Source of the DNA: Firmicutes bacterium UBA6113
Lineage (GTDB): Bacteria > Bacillota > Clostridia > Tissierellales > Sedimentibacteraceae
DNA length: 64,000 nt
Assembly (NCBI GenBank): GCA_002422545.1
Contig: DIWF01000021.1
Span: 83,178-147,177 of the forward strand
Direction of reading: 5' to 3'
Shown: piece after piece, positions 8,222 through 17,936 of the stretch
How the letters are laid out: the number at the start of each line of letters is the position of its first letter
How positions within the stretch are numbered: the stretch's first letter is position 1
The notes under the pieces: model-generated
Databases searched by the model: none
Told to the model about the DNA's origin: nothing
What the model saw: the letters and a program-made list of their open reading frames with translations, nothing else
Position numbers and translations under genes: made by a program

Positions 8222-9466
8222 ATGTCAGAACTTATAGCAAAGGGAAAAAATTCAAAAGAAGCTTCTTACGAGCTGATGAACATCTCAACTCAGCTGAAAA
8301 ATGATGCATTGAAAAAAATAGCGGAAAACCTCGTGCTTCATTCGGCTGAAATAATTGAAAAAAACAAACTGGACATCAAAAATTACATGGACAAGGGAAT
8401 GGGACCTCAGATGGTTGACAGGCTCATGCTCAATGAGGAAAGAATAGCGGCAATTGCTGAAGGCGTAAGGAAGATTGCTGAACTTGAAGATCCGGTTGGT
8501 GAAGTAATTTCCATGAAAAAAAGACCAAACGGTCTTCTCATAGGGCAAAAGAGAGTTCCTTTAGGTGTAATAGGAATAATTTATGAATCAAGACCTAATG
8601 TTACAGTGGATGCGGCATCTCTTTGCCTTAAATCATCAAATGCAGTTATGTTAAGAGGCTCCAGTGATGCCATCAATTCAAACAAGGAACTGGTGAAAAT
8701 CATGAAAATGTCTCTTGCAGAGACAGGAATAAATGAATGTGCCATTGAGCTTGTAGAAGACACTTCAAGGGAAACAGCTTCACAGTTCATGAAACTCAAC
8801 GACTATCTTGACGTGCTCATACCAAGGGGTGGGGCAGGACTGATCAAGACAACTCTGGCAAACGCTACGGTTCCTGTCATAGAGACGGGAACAGGAAACT
8901 GCCACGTATATGTAGATGAATTTGCAGACATTGAAATGGCATACAATATCCTTATAAATGCAAAGACATCAAGAACTTCCGTTTGTAATGCATGTGAAAG
9001 CCTCCTTGTACATAAAAACATCAAGGATAAATTCATGGCTGAAGCGGTTAAAATACTGAAGGATAAAAATGTTCAGGTAAGAGGCTGTGAGGAAACAGTG
9101 AAAATATGCAGCGATGTAATTCCTGCAACAGAGGAAGATTACGGAACGGAATTTCTTGACCTCATAATTTCAGTTAAGGTTGTTGAAAGCATAGATGAAG
9201 CAATCAAACACATCAACAAGTACGGGACGGGACATTCTGAAGCTATTGTGACTGAAAGTTACACAAATTCACAGAGATTTTTAAACGAGGTGGATGCTGC
9301 TGCTGTCTACGTCAATGCGTCCACAAGGTTCACAGACGGATTTGAATTCGGATTTGGAGCAGAAATAGGAATAAGCACTCAAAAAATGCACGCCAGAGGT
9401 CCTATGGGCCTTAAGGAACTAACAACTTCCAAGTATATAATTTACGGAAACGGACAAATCAGATAG
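8222..9466 (+). CDS. proA: Gamma-glutamyl phosphate reductase
   Basis: ProA reduces gamma-glutamyl phosphate with NADPH to glutamate semialdehyde, the second step of proline synthesis. The 414-residue length is standard. Visible motifs are YESRPNVTVDAASLCLKSSN, the LIPRGGAGLI stretch, GTGNCHVYVD, and SVCNACESLLVH with the catalytic Cys near residue 260. The late EFGFGAEIGIST and RGPMGL motifs are also present. The ATG at 8222 follows the proB stop codon with no gap and uses GAAGG inside the end of proB. A terminator follows at 9516. Confidence 0.96.
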   Translation: MSELIAKGKNSKEASYELMNISTQLKNDALKKIAENLVLHSAEIIEKNKLDIKNYMDKGMGPQMVDRLMLNEERIAAIAEGVRKIAELEDPVGEVISMKKRPNGLLIGQKRVPLGVIGIIYESRPNVTVDAASLCLKSSNAVMLRGSSDAINSNKELVKIMKMSLAETGINECAIELVEDTSRETASQFMKLNDYLDVLIPRGGAGLIKTTLANATVPVIETGTGNCHVYVDEFADIEMAYNILINAKTSRTSVCNACESLLVHKNIKDKFMAEAVKILKDKNVQVRGCEETVKICSDVIPATEEDYGTEFLDLIISVKVVESIDEAIKHINKYGTGHSEAIVTESYTNSQRFLNEVDAAAVYVNASTRFTDGFEFGFGAEIGISTQKMHARGPMGLKELTTSKYIIYGNGQIR

Positions 9467-9515
9467 CTGAAAAAGTTTGACATAGAATCAGCAAGAATTG
9501 AATATATTAACAAAG

Positions 9516-9547
9516 ATAGGATAGTATAAAAATACTGTCCTATTTTT
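9516..9547 (+). terminator. Terminator of proBA
   Basis: ATAGGATAGTAT pairs with ATACTGTCCTAT (one mismatch) around AAAA, then TTTTTA. Confidence 0.75.
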
Positions 9548-9897
9548 ATACATACAGTTCCTATGAGGAGCATTTATACATAAAGATATATGCATAGGTA
9601 GTGTAAAATTATAAAAAGCTTTAGATAAAATATTGATTAAATTAGCATTATATAACTGACAATCACAGCCATTAATAAATTTACACTGTCTAGATAAAGT
9701 CTCATAACTAGAGAAAAATTAAGCACATAATCTGTACATTGCGAACATAAAATATATAAAAAAATTAAAAATTAAAATTTTAATGCTAAAAACTCAATTA
9801 GAATAAAAATAAATCATATATTAGTTTTTTATTATATATAATTATTGAAAAGAGGATTATTTTGATTAGAAATAATGCATAAAATTTAAATTTTTCA
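9548..9897. other. Long AT-rich gap
   Basis: About 350 bases of strongly AT-rich DNA between the proBA terminator and the next promoter. I see no ORF with a ribosome binding site and no structured RNA signature. Confidence 0.5.
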
Positions 9898-9926
9898 TTG
9901 ATTGTGTTTGATTTATATGCTATACT
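9898..9926 (+). promoter_or_regulatory. Promoter of the M20-abgT operon
   Basis: TTGATT (9898-9903), 17 bases, then TATACT (9921-9926), preceded by TGC so that it is also an extended -10. It lies 40 bases before the M20 start codon. Confidence 0.7.
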
Positions 9927-9965
9927 TCTATCAATTTAGTGAAATTAGGGAATGGAGGTGGTTTT

Positions 9966-11153
9966 ATGCAAAAGGAAGATATACTTAGGAGTGCGGAAGC
10001 AATTAAGGATGAACTCATTAGGATAAGGAGGGATATACATGCTCATCCGGAAATTGGCCGACAAGAAAAGAGAACATCGGAACTTGTGGCAAATAAGTTA
10101 AGGGAATTAGGACTTGATGTTAGAACAAATGTCGCAGAAACAGGAGTAATAGGTACATTAATAGGTAAATATCCCGGAAAAACAATACTCATGAGAGCAG
10201 ATATGGATTGCCTAGCAATGGAGGAGCTTAACGATGTAGAATACAAGTCTCAAACTCCGGGCTTGATGCACGCCTGTGGACATGACTCGCACACTGCTTG
10301 GCTGCTTGGAGCAGCAATGATACTATCGCAGTATAAAGATGAAATTCACGGAAATGTAAAATTTTTATTCCAGCCGGATGAAGAAAATGACGGTGGAGCA
10401 GAACGCATGATACATGACGGCGCTTTGGAAAATCCTCATGTTGATGCAGCAATAGGAGCTCATGTATGGCCTTCTTTAGAAGCAGGTAAGATAGGAGTCA
10501 AGTATGGCTCAATGATGGCGTCGCCTGACCGTATACTGATTAATATTTATGGTAAAGGTGGACATGGCGGGGTGCCTGACAGCTGCATAGATCCTATCAC
10601 AACGGCATGCCAGGTTCAAATGGCATTGCAAACTATTGTGAGCAGGAGAATAAGTCCGGTTGAATCTGCGGTTGTAACAATTGCTAGGATAGAAGGGGGT
10701 ACTACACACAACATAATTCCTGAAAAGGTACAGATGGAAGGAACTATAAGGACGCTGACATATGAGTTAAGAGAAAAGGTTCCTAAGATGGTAGAAAATA
10801 TTATTAAGGGCGTATGCGAAGCAAATGGTGCAACTTATGAATTTATTTATGATCCGCATTACCCGCCGGTTGTGAATAATGATGAAATTAATGTCTTTAT
10901 TGAAGAAGCAGGGAAAGAAATATTAGGAAGTGAAAATGTAGTCAGGCTGGTCAATCCAACTATGGGCGGCGAAGATTTTTCGTATTTCCAGCTTAAAGTT
11001 CCGGCATCATTCTTTGTTATAGGTACTTATAATCCTTCAAAGGGATTGACAAATCCTCTTCACAATCCTCGATTTAATATTGATGAAGATATACTTCCAA
11101 AGGCTTCAGCTGTTATGGCCCAATGTGCCATAGATTATCTTAATAATAATTAA
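9966..11153 (+). CDS. M20 family amidohydrolase
   Basis: The 395-residue protein belongs to the M20D group (N-acyl amino acid, hippurate, IAA-amino acid and aminobenzoyl-glutamate hydrolases). Metal-site motifs are ADMDCLAMEE near 80, MHACGHDSHT with Cys104 and His106, QPDEEN near 140 and AHVW near 165. The dimerisation domain has GKGGHGGVPD. The start is ATG 9966 behind GGAGGTGG; a GTG at 9939 would lack that site. The neighbour 76 bases downstream is an AbgT-type transporter, as in the E. coli abg operon where AbgT imports aminobenzoyl-glutamate for AbgAB. By analogy, this pair may import and cleave an acyl-amino acid or short peptide conjugate. The true substrate is unknown. Confidence 0.87.
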   Translation: MQKEDILRSAEAIKDELIRIRRDIHAHPEIGRQEKRTSELVANKLRELGLDVRTNVAETGVIGTLIGKYPGKTILMRADMDCLAMEELNDVEYKSQTPGLMHACGHDSHTAWLLGAAMILSQYKDEIHGNVKFLFQPDEENDGGAERMIHDGALENPHVDAAIGAHVWPSLEAGKIGVKYGSMMASPDRILINIYGKGGHGGVPDSCIDPITTACQVQMALQTIVSRRISPVESAVVTIARIEGGTTHNIIPEKVQMEGTIRTLTYELREKVPKMVENIIKGVCEANGATYEFIYDPHYPPVVNNDEINVFIEEAGKEILGSENVVRLVNPTMGGEDFSYFQLKVPASFFVIGTYNPSKGLTNPLHNPRFNIDEDILPKASAVMAQCAIDYLNNN

Positions 11154-11229
11154 TAAACAGTGAGTAATTTATTTATATCTTAATTTAATAAATTTTTCTA
11201 AATGATTAAAAAAACAAGGAGGAAGTAAA

Positions 11230-12768
11230 ATGGCACAAGCTAAGTTAAAGAAATCAAAGTTTGATAAGTTTCTTGATAAAATAGAAGAAATAGGCAATAA
11301 ATTGCCTGAAGCTTTTATGATATTTTTGTATTTAGGTATTTTCATGATGGTATTATCATTAATTGCTTCACTTTTCAAAATGTCTGCAGTTCATCCGGTT
11401 ACAGGGGAAACATTGGTTGTTCAAAACCTAATTTCAGTTTTTGGATTGACTAAGATTCTTACAAGTGCTGTATCAGGTTTTACAGGTTTTGCACCTCTAG
11501 GTGTTGTGCTTGTCTGTATGCTGGGCGTTGGCCTTTGTGAAAAATCAGGGCTGTTACAAATTGCAATCAAACACGGTCTGGGAAATGTTAAAGGGTCACC
11601 TATTAAGATTATTGTAATACTTATTATGTTATCTATACTTTCAATGGCAGCAGGAGACTCTGGATTCATCGTAATGCCTCCTCTGGGAGCCTTGATATTC
11701 TTATCAATCGGCAGAAATCCTCTTGCCGGCATGATGCTTGCGTATGCATCTGTTGCAGGAGCATTCGGCGGAAACTTTATACCAACATCTCTTGATATGC
11801 TGCTAATAGGTTTCACTGAAAATGCAGTACAGATTTCAGGATTACCTGCTGAAACAAACCCAATGATGAACTATTATTTCCAGCTAGCTTCCACAGTATT
11901 GGTTACTGGTGTTGGTGTATGGGTTACATTGAAATTTGTTGAACCAAGGTTAGGAAAATTGGAGAACGTTCAAGTAGAAGGACGTATAGAAGAAGTTACA
12001 GATTTACAGCGTAAAGGTATGAAAGCTGCAGGTATTTCCTTGTTAGTATTACTTGCTTTAGTAGTTGCAGGAACAGCACCTGTAAATGGTATTTTAAGAG
12101 ATCCTGAAACTTTTAAAATTATAAGCAGCAAAGCTCCTTTGATGCAAGGACTGGTTGTAATAATTACATTGGCTTTCTTTATCCCTGGTATGGTTTTCGG
12201 AAGAATTACAGGAACTATAAAAGACTCAAGAGCAATGGTTAAGGCATTAAACCAGTCAATGTCAGAAATGGGCGGATATATTGCGCTTACATTTATGATG
12301 GCTTTGTTCTCAAATATATTTGCATGGTCTAACATGGGTATCGTCTTGGCAATAAAGGGTGCAAATGCACTGCAGGCTTCAGGTTTCCCAATTCCTGTTG
12401 TTATGATTCTGCTCATACTGTTCATCATTCCTCTTGATGTATTCCTTGCAAGTTCATCAGGAAAATGGGCAATATTTGCTCCTATATTTGTTCCTATGTT
12501 CATGTTCCTTGGATTCCACCCGGCATTTACTCAGATGGTATACAGAATAGGAGATGCAGTTATAAACGTATGTACTCCTCTGTTGGCATACTATATCATG
12601 ATGCTGGAACTTGGCAGAAAGTATGATAAGAACCTTGGCCTCGGCACAATGGTCGCCACAATGCTCCCATACTCAATCTTCTACATGATTGGATGGATTA
12701 TCCTTCTATTAATCTGGTACTTTACAAAGTTGCCGCTGGGACCTGGCGGACCGCTGTTGTTGCCATAG
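11230..12768 (+). CDS. AbgT family transporter
   Basis: The 512-residue polytopic membrane protein begins with a soluble basic tail, then KFLDKIEEIGNKLPEAF leading into the first membrane helix, typical of AbgT. It has about a dozen hydrophobic segments, including re-entrant-like stretches such as MAAGDSGFIVMPPLGALIF and VFLASSSGKWAIFAPIFVPMF, whose counterparts are strongly conserved in the family. Characterised members move p-aminobenzoyl-glutamate or export sulfonamides. GGAGGAAG precedes the ATG. Co-transcription with the upstream M20 amidohydrolase suggests uptake of that enzyme's substrate. The substrate itself is inferred only. Confidence 0.85.
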   Translation: MAQAKLKKSKFDKFLDKIEEIGNKLPEAFMIFLYLGIFMMVLSLIASLFKMSAVHPVTGETLVVQNLISVFGLTKILTSAVSGFTGFAPLGVVLVCMLGVGLCEKSGLLQIAIKHGLGNVKGSPIKIIVILIMLSILSMAAGDSGFIVMPPLGALIFLSIGRNPLAGMMLAYASVAGAFGGNFIPTSLDMLLIGFTENAVQISGLPAETNPMMNYYFQLASTVLVTGVGVWVTLKFVEPRLGKLENVQVEGRIEEVTDLQRKGMKAAGISLLVLLALVVAGTAPVNGILRDPETFKIISSKAPLMQGLVVIITLAFFIPGMVFGRITGTIKDSRAMVKALNQSMSEMGGYIALTFMMALFSNIFAWSNMGIVLAIKGANALQASGFPIPVVMILLILFIIPLDVFLASSSGKWAIFAPIFVPMFMFLGFHPAFTQMVYRIGDAVINVCTPLLAYYIMMLELGRKYDKNLGLGTMVATMLPYSIFYMIGWIILLLIWYFTKLPLGPGGPLLLP

Positions 12769-12865
12769 AATTTTGAATTAATACTAGATTTATTGCTAGG
12801 CAATATTTCAAAAATAAAAGCAATAATTAAAAAATTATTGCTTAGGTTGATAACAAAATTATTTA

Positions 12866-12906
12866 ATTAATAAAACGGGCGGACACAAGATCCGCCCCTA
12901 CAATTT
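12866..12906. repeat. Dispersed GC-rich palindromic repeat, copy 1
   Basis: GGGCGGA (12877-12883) and TCCGCCC (12891-12897) flank CACAAGA, followed by CTACAATTT. The same unit recurs near 60176, 60228 and 63981. It lies between convergent genes and could help terminate transcription. Confidence 0.7.
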
Positions 12907-12942
12907 TTGGTGAAATAGGTTGTCGTTACAATGTTTTTTATA

Positions 12943-14145
12943 TTATTTGCTCGTCTTGAGCCATTCTATTGCTGTGTTTGCATAAACTGCCGAACCTATG
13001 TAGAATACATCTTCGCTGAAGTTTACTTTCGGATGGTGCTGAGGATACGGGAATCCTTGTTCAGGAGAGCCGCCGCCCAATGCCATCATAACTGAAGGAA
13101 CTTTTTCGCTGACGTAGCCGAAGTCTTCTGAGCCTGTCATTTTACCTCCGGGAAATGCTTTTTCAAATCCCTGGGTGTTATCTTCGCCTAACAATTCGTT
13201 GTTTATTTTTACTACCTGTTTGTAAAGTTCAGGATCATTGTATACTGAAGGACATTTAATTCTGTATTCAACTTCTGCTTCTGCTCTGAATGTTGAAGCA
13301 ACTCCCTTTGCAATTTCAACAACTCTTGTTTTCATGAATTCTCTATCATTGCTGCTGAATGCTCTTATGCTTCCTTCTATAAAAGCGGTGTCAGGAATTA
13401 TGTTTGAAGCGTTTCCTCCGTGCATTTGTCCGATGGTTATTACTGCTGTGTTCGATGGTGAAATTTCTCTTGCTATTACTTCCTGGAGTGCCGTATGTAT
13501 GTGAGCCATTACATTAAGAGGGTCTACACAGTCCTGAGGCATAGCTCCGTGACCGCCCTTGCCCTTTATATCTATGTGGAACATGTCTCCGGATGATGTG
13601 AAGTATCCAGAGTTAGGAATAATCAGTGTTCCGGCTGGAACAGGCATGCCTGAAAAAATATGGATCATAACTGCAGCATCAACTTTAGGGTTCTCCAGAA
13701 CGCCTGCTTCTACCATGGCTATTGCTCCTGACAACTGTTCTTCAGCCGGCTGGAACATCAATTTAACTGTACCTTCAATTTCATCTTCATGATTTTTTAA
13801 AATCTGCGCAGCTCCTAAAAGCATTGCTGCATGTGTATCATGTCCGCAAGCATGCATGTTTTTTGTCTTGGATTTAAATTCAAGTCCATTTTCTTCCACT
13901 ATGGGAAGAGCATCCATGTCAGCTCTTAACAATATTGTCTTGCCTTCCTTTTTGCCGCCTGCCAATGCAACCACCGCTGAATTGGTTATTACCTGAGGTT
14001 CATAGCCCATCGATTTCAGTCTTTCAATTACATATGCCGTGGTTATCGGTAAATCCATTCCAAGCTCAGCATTCTTATGAATGTATCTTCTATCTTTGAC
14101 TATGGAATCCTGCAGAGATTTTGCTTCTTCTAAAATATTAGTCAT
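12943..14145 (-). CDS. M20 family amidohydrolase
   Basis: The 400-residue protein is a second M20D-type metallo-amidohydrolase. It shows RADMDALPIVEE near 80, MHACGHDTHA with Cys100 and His102, QPAEEQ near 135, GKGGHGAMPQDC in the dimerisation domain and TGSEDFGY near the end. It probably hydrolyses N-acylated amino acids or dipeptide-like substrates; the exact one is unknown. The ATG at 14145 sits behind AAGGGGTG, whereas a longer in-frame start at 14190 has no good site. It converges with the AbgT gene and is separated from it by a repeat, so it is not part of that operon. Confidence 0.87.
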   Translation of the reverse strand: MTNILEEAKSLQDSIVKDRRYIHKNAELGMDLPITTAYVIERLKSMGYEPQVITNSAVVALAGGKKEGKTILLRADMDALPIVEENGLEFKSKTKNMHACGHDTHAAMLLGAAQILKNHEDEIEGTVKLMFQPAEEQLSGAIAMVEAGVLENPKVDAAVMIHIFSGMPVPAGTLIIPNSGYFTSSGDMFHIDIKGKGGHGAMPQDCVDPLNVMAHIHTALQEVIAREISPSNTAVITIGQMHGGNASNIIPDTAFIEGSIRAFSSNDREFMKTRVVEIAKGVASTFRAEAEVEYRIKCPSVYNDPELYKQVVKINNELLGEDNTQGFEKAFPGGKMTGSEDFGYVSEKVPSVMMALGGGSPEQGFPYPQHHPKVNFSEDVFYIGSAVYANTAIEWLKTSK

Positions 14146-14236
14146 ATGATCACCCCTTATTTTAATTTTCTGAAATTCATTATATAGCAATGGTTTTTAG
14201 AAGTCAAAAATATTTACAAAAATGTATATAAATAAC

Positions 14237-15370
14237 TTAAGGGTTACATCTTCCGCAGGGGGTGTAGCCTTGGTCTATGGCAGTCTGCCTTATGGTGAAA
14301 AATATCTTGTTTGATTCTTTCATGTCGGCAACAGAGCTGCAGTCAGGTTTGTGGAAAACAAGGGAATTATTGTTTCCAACATAATTTGTTTCGGAAATTG
14401 CTGAAGGTTCTTTGACCTCAGTGCCCGGAACTGACTGAGTGTCTGAATTCCCTGGAGTAGATAAAGGAATTTCTATAATTTCATCGCTTGTTATAAAGAT
14501 GTCCTGTCCATCTGATACGGCCACTATTGTTCCCAGTTCATCAGTCCTGTAAACTTCAGAGCCTATGTCTGAAAGTCTGTTCAGTGTTTCAATGTGGGGA
14601 TGCCCATAGCTGTTGTCTTCTCCGCATGATATGATGGAATATTCAGGAGTGACAGCCTTAAGAAAATCAATGCTGGAGCTTGTTCGCCCCCCGTGATGGC
14701 CTACTTTCAAAACATCTGAATCAAGATTGAAACCTCCCCCAAGCATTTCCAGTTCAGATACGCTTTCAGCGTCTCCTGTAAACAAAAATGATGTATTATC
14801 ATACTCCAGTCGTGCAACTGCAGAATATTCATTGAGCTCAGAATAATACATGCTCTTTGGGGATAACAGTTCCAATTTTAAATCAGGACTGTTAATTATT
14901 TTTAATCCCGGTTTTGCAAATATTGTTTCAATGTCTTTGTTTTCAATTGCAAGCATTGTGCTCTCATATAAATTTGAGCTTGCTAACACATCGGGCATAT
15001 AGATTTTTTCTACGGTGAAGTTGTTTATAATTTCTTTTGCAGAACCAATGTGATCTTCATGGGGATGGGTTAAAATAAGGTATTCTATGTCGTCCACATT
15101 GAGATTTTCCAGGTAGTTTTTTATATAACTGCCATCTCCATAATTCCCTGCATCAATTAGGACTTCTTCTCCGTTTGGCAGCTGTATGAGCGTGCAGTCA
15201 GCCTGGCCCACATCCAGGAAGTACACAATAAGCCCTGAATTCTTATCTGATGTATTGCTTGTGTCTTGGCTTGTGTTGGATACCTGTTCTGCATTTACTC
15301 CGCATGATGCTAAAACATAAGTCATCAGTGCCAAAACTAAAATCAATATATTTCTTTTAATGCTTTTCAT
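14237..15370 (-). CDS. Secreted metallo-beta-lactamase-fold lipoprotein (ComEC C-terminal-like)
   Basis: The 377-residue protein has a lipoprotein signal ending VLASC (Cys23). The main domain is the ComEC/Rec2-type metallo-beta-lactamase fold: YFLDVGQADCTLIQLPNGEEVLIDAG, THPHEDHIGS (HxHxDH metal site), FTGDAE and KVGHHG. Stand-alone members are likely metal-dependent nucleases or phosphodiesterases outside the membrane. After a low-complexity linker (about 300-335) the C terminus has HKPDC, then GYTPCGRCNP, resembling the metal-binding Ada-type small domain. A hairpin lies about 70 bases upstream. Role unproven; extracellular DNA degradation is one option. Confidence 0.8.
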   Translation of the reverse strand: MKSIKRNILILVLALMTYVLASCGVNAEQVSNTSQDTSNTSDKNSGLIVYFLDVGQADCTLIQLPNGEEVLIDAGNYGDGSYIKNYLENLNVDDIEYLILTHPHEDHIGSAKEIINNFTVEKIYMPDVLASSNLYESTMLAIENKDIETIFAKPGLKIINSPDLKLELLSPKSMYYSELNEYSAVARLEYDNTSFLFTGDAESVSELEMLGGGFNLDSDVLKVGHHGGRTSSSIDFLKAVTPEYSIISCGEDNSYGHPHIETLNRLSDIGSEVYRTDELGTIVAVSDGQDIFITSDEIIEIPLSTPGNSDTQSVPGTEVKEPSAISETNYVGNNNSLVFHKPDCSSVADMKESNKIFFTIRQTAIDQGYTPCGRCNP

Positions 15371-15440
15371 AAAGTCATCCTCTTTCTTGTTTTATACTAT
15401 GTTATGTAAAGTTTTATTGTGCGATGAGTACAATAACAAT

Positions 15441-15465
15441 AAAAACCGGTCAGCATCCGGTTTTT
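15441..15465. terminator. Hairpin upstream of the metallo-beta-lactamase lipoprotein gene
   Basis: AAAAACCGG and CCGGTTTTT pair around TCAGCAT. On the minus strand it is followed by a T-rich stretch and would lie in the leader of the lipoprotein gene. It may be an attenuator, or it may just separate the two divergent genes. Confidence 0.45.
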
Positions 15466-15650
15466 GAAAGAGCTTACTGCTTCATAACATTATGTAATAA
15501 TTGTATCACAATCGTGAAAATTTTGAAATGTTTTATATTGAAATAAATAGTTGACAATACTAAGCTCATGATGTATAAAACAAATTAAATGAATTGAATA
15601 TTCTCTTGATCCGGTGCAAGAATAATATAATTATGATTGAGGAGTTTCTA

Positions 15651-16388
15651 ATGAACTTTGTTGTTTTTGATTCGGAATTTAATCAAAATATTAAAGCCAT
15701 GACGGACAGCGATAAAAGGTCGGTCTATCCTTTTGAAATAATTCAAATAGGAGCAGTTAAGCTGGATGAATGTTTGAATGTTGTTGGTATATTCAATCGT
15801 CTTGTTAAGCCTACAATTTATTCAAGCATTCTCCCTTTCATAACAAAGCTTACAGGCATCGAAACAGAGCACCTAATGGACAAGGAAACATTTCCGTCTG
15901 TTTTTACCGAATTTACTGACTTCGCAGGAGTTGATGCAGTTCTTTGCATGTGGGGAATGTCTGATATAAAGGAACTGTTCAGGAATTCATCATACCATGG
16001 TCTTGATTTGACACTATTGCCCAAAAGGTACATTAATCTTCAGCACCATGCGTCTATATATTTTAATTCTCAAAAGAAAAATCCGCTGAGGCTTCAACAC
16101 GTGGTTGAACTCATGAATATTCCTGTTTCTTCCGATTTTCATGATGCACTTAACGATGCGTATTATACAGCAGAAATTTTTAAGAGATTGTACAATTCTT
16201 CAGTTGAAATAAAAGACTACGATCCGGATTACGTGAGACCAAGAATAAGTAAGCCTAGGAAAAAAATCGACACTGAAGGATTGCTGCAGCAGTTTGAAAA
16301 GATGTATCAACGTGAATTGACTCCGGAAGAAAAATCAATCATTATCTTGTCATACAAAATGGGAAAGACAGGGCAATTTTTAAAATGA
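15651..16388 (+). CDS. DEDD-family 3'-5' exonuclease
   Basis: The 245-residue protein has an RNase-T/DnaQ-like exonuclease domain. VVFDSEFNQ gives the D-x-E pair, EIIQIGAV follows, and HDALNDAYYTAEIF gives the HD...D of the DEDDh active site. The overall arrangement is closest to KapD/ERI-1-type exonucleases. A charged tail of about 60 residues follows the domain. The frame opens at 15594, but the ATG at 15651 follows GAGGAG with good spacing and starts right at the first beta strand (MNFVVFDSEF). The substrate, probably RNA or ssDNA, is inferred. Confidence 0.78.
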   Translation: MNFVVFDSEFNQNIKAMTDSDKRSVYPFEIIQIGAVKLDECLNVVGIFNRLVKPTIYSSILPFITKLTGIETEHLMDKETFPSVFTEFTDFAGVDAVLCMWGMSDIKELFRNSSYHGLDLTLLPKRYINLQHHASIYFNSQKKNPLRLQHVVELMNIPVSSDFHDALNDAYYTAEIFKRLYNSSVEIKDYDPDYVRPRISKPRKKIDTEGLLQQFEKMYQRELTPEEKSIIILSYKMGKTGQFLK

Positions 16389-16456
16389 CGATTAATTGTG
16401 TTTTATATTTCTATCAATGGGTATCATTAAATTAGTATAAATATTTTGGAGGGAAT

Positions 16457-17488
16457 ATGTCAAAACTTTTTGCAAGCTATATTATAAAGGATTTGGAATT
16501 GAAAAATAGAATAGTAATGGCTCCTATGTGCATGTATTCCGCAAGCGATGATGGGAAGGTCACTGACTGGCATATCATACATTACGCCTCAAGAGCAGTT
16601 GGAGGAGTGGGACTTATAATCCAGGAAGCAACTGCAGTTGAATCAAGAGGAAGAATATCATCAAATGATTTGGGTATATGGGATGATTCTCACATAGATG
16701 GACTTAAAAGAATTGTTGACACAGTCAAATCAAATGGAGCAAAAATTGGAATTCAGCTAGGTCATGCAGGAAGAAAATGCGAAGCTGAAAGCGAAAAAAT
16801 AATTGCTCCAAGCCCAATAGCATTCAATGAAGAATATAGGGTTCCTGATGAAATGGCAAAGGAAGATATTAAGACCGTAGTTGAAGCATTCAAGGCTGCA
16901 GCTCAAAGGGCTAAGCAGGCTGGGTATGATGTGCTTGAAATTCATGGGGCTCACGGTTATCTTATAAATCAGTTCCTGTCTCCTGTTACTAACAAGAGGG
17001 CTGATGAATACGGCGGTTCACCTGAAAACAGAGCAAGAATTTTAAAGGAAATAATACGTGCTGTTCGTGATGTTTGGCCTAAAGAAAAGCCGCTCATGAT
17101 GAGAGTCACTGCCGAGGATTATGTTGATGGAGGAAATCATCCTGACGACCTGGCGGAATTGATCAACCTGGTGAAAGAATACGGTATTGATTTGATAGAT
17201 GTAAGTTCAGGCGGTGTTGTGAGCGTAGCTCCAAAAGCATTCCAGGGCTACCAGGTAAAATTTGCCGAAATCATAAAGGAAAAGACAGCTCTTCCTGTTG
17301 TCGCAGGAGGACTGGTAATAGATCCAAACATGGCTGAAGAAATTCTTCAGAATAACAGAGCAGACTTGGTTTTCATTGGAAGAGCCCTTTTAAGGAATCC
17401 ATACTGGCCTTTGCAGGCAGACTATGAACTCAGCAATGAAGCAAACTGGCCTGTTCAATATGAAAGAGGAAGACTCAGAAAAAGATAA
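16457..17488 (+). CDS. namA: NADPH dehydrogenase NamA-like (old yellow enzyme family)
   Basis: The 343-residue FMN-dependent TIM barrel matches the YqjM/NamA class. It starts SKLFASYIIKDLELKNRIVMAPMCMYSA, has QLGHAGRK, then EIHGAHGYLINQFLSP with the two substrate-binding His, RVTAEDY, and a late VFIGRALLRNPYWP. These enzymes reduce the C=C bond of enones, nitro compounds and similar electrophiles; the physiological substrate is generally unclear. GGAGGG precedes the ATG. A single-gene unit closed by a tetraloop terminator. Confidence 0.9.
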   Translation: MSKLFASYIIKDLELKNRIVMAPMCMYSASDDGKVTDWHIIHYASRAVGGVGLIIQEATAVESRGRISSNDLGIWDDSHIDGLKRIVDTVKSNGAKIGIQLGHAGRKCEAESEKIIAPSPIAFNEEYRVPDEMAKEDIKTVVEAFKAAAQRAKQAGYDVLEIHGAHGYLINQFLSPVTNKRADEYGGSPENRARILKEIIRAVRDVWPKEKPLMMRVTAEDYVDGGNHPDDLAELINLVKEYGIDLIDVSSGGVVSVAPKAFQGYQVKFAEIIKEKTALPVVAGGLVIDPNMAEEILQNNRADLVFIGRALLRNPYWPLQADYELSNEANWPVQYERGRLRKR

Positions 17489-17502
17489 TCGTATGAGAAA
17501 TT

Positions 17503-17527
17503 AAAAAGACCGCGAGAGCGGTTTTTT
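17503..17527. terminator. Bidirectional terminator between namA and the potassium operon
   Basis: A ten-pair stem closed by a GAGA loop (CCGC/GCGG at its top) is flanked by A-run and T-run, so it works in both directions. Confidence 0.8.
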
Positions 17528-17534
17528 AATGCAG

Positions 17535-17936
17535 CTATTTAATTGACGTTTGTTCTATAAAATCAGCAAAGAGTTGAATTGTACTGATGCATTTATCCAC
17601 GCCAAGTTCCTTGAACATGTTTATGTTCTGGGGATTATTCACAATTGAAAGCGTGGTTTGTATGTTGAACTGCTTTTTGGAAATTTCACATATGATGAGA
17701 TTTGAAGCATCATTTCCCGTAAGCGCAATCACTGCATCCATGCTTGAAGCATTTGCACTTTCAAGTACAGAAGATTTGGTGCCGTCCCCGCATATGGAAA
17801 ATACTTCATGGCTGTCAGACAACATTTCGCATAATTGTTTATCTGTATTGATAATTGTTACATCATGTCCGTTGGATTTCAATAATTTTGCTAAATATCC
17901 CAGCTTCATATGACCGCCGACCAATAATATTTTCAT
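17535..17936 (-). CDS. Half-size RCK_N (TrkA-N) protein with degenerate glycine motif
   Basis: The 133-residue protein is a single TrkA-N/RCK_N Rossmann domain with no RCK_C. The start, MKILLVGGHMKLGYLAKLL, has HMKLG where the family has G-x-G-x-x-G, so one glycine is lost and one residue seems added. Nucleotide binding may therefore be weak. Later family features remain: ICGDGTKSSVLESANASSMDAVIALTGNDASNLI. It is the last gene of the potassium operon and overlaps the preceding RCK_N gene by four bases (ATGA). The pair probably forms a hetero-oligomer that contributes to gating or sensing in K+ uptake; that is inference. Confidence 0.75.
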   Translation of the reverse strand: MKILLVGGHMKLGYLAKLLKSNGHDVTIINTDKQLCEMLSDSHEVFSICGDGTKSSVLESANASSMDAVIALTGNDASNLIICEISKKQFNIQTTLSIVNNPQNINMFKELGVDKCISTIQLFADFIEQTSIK

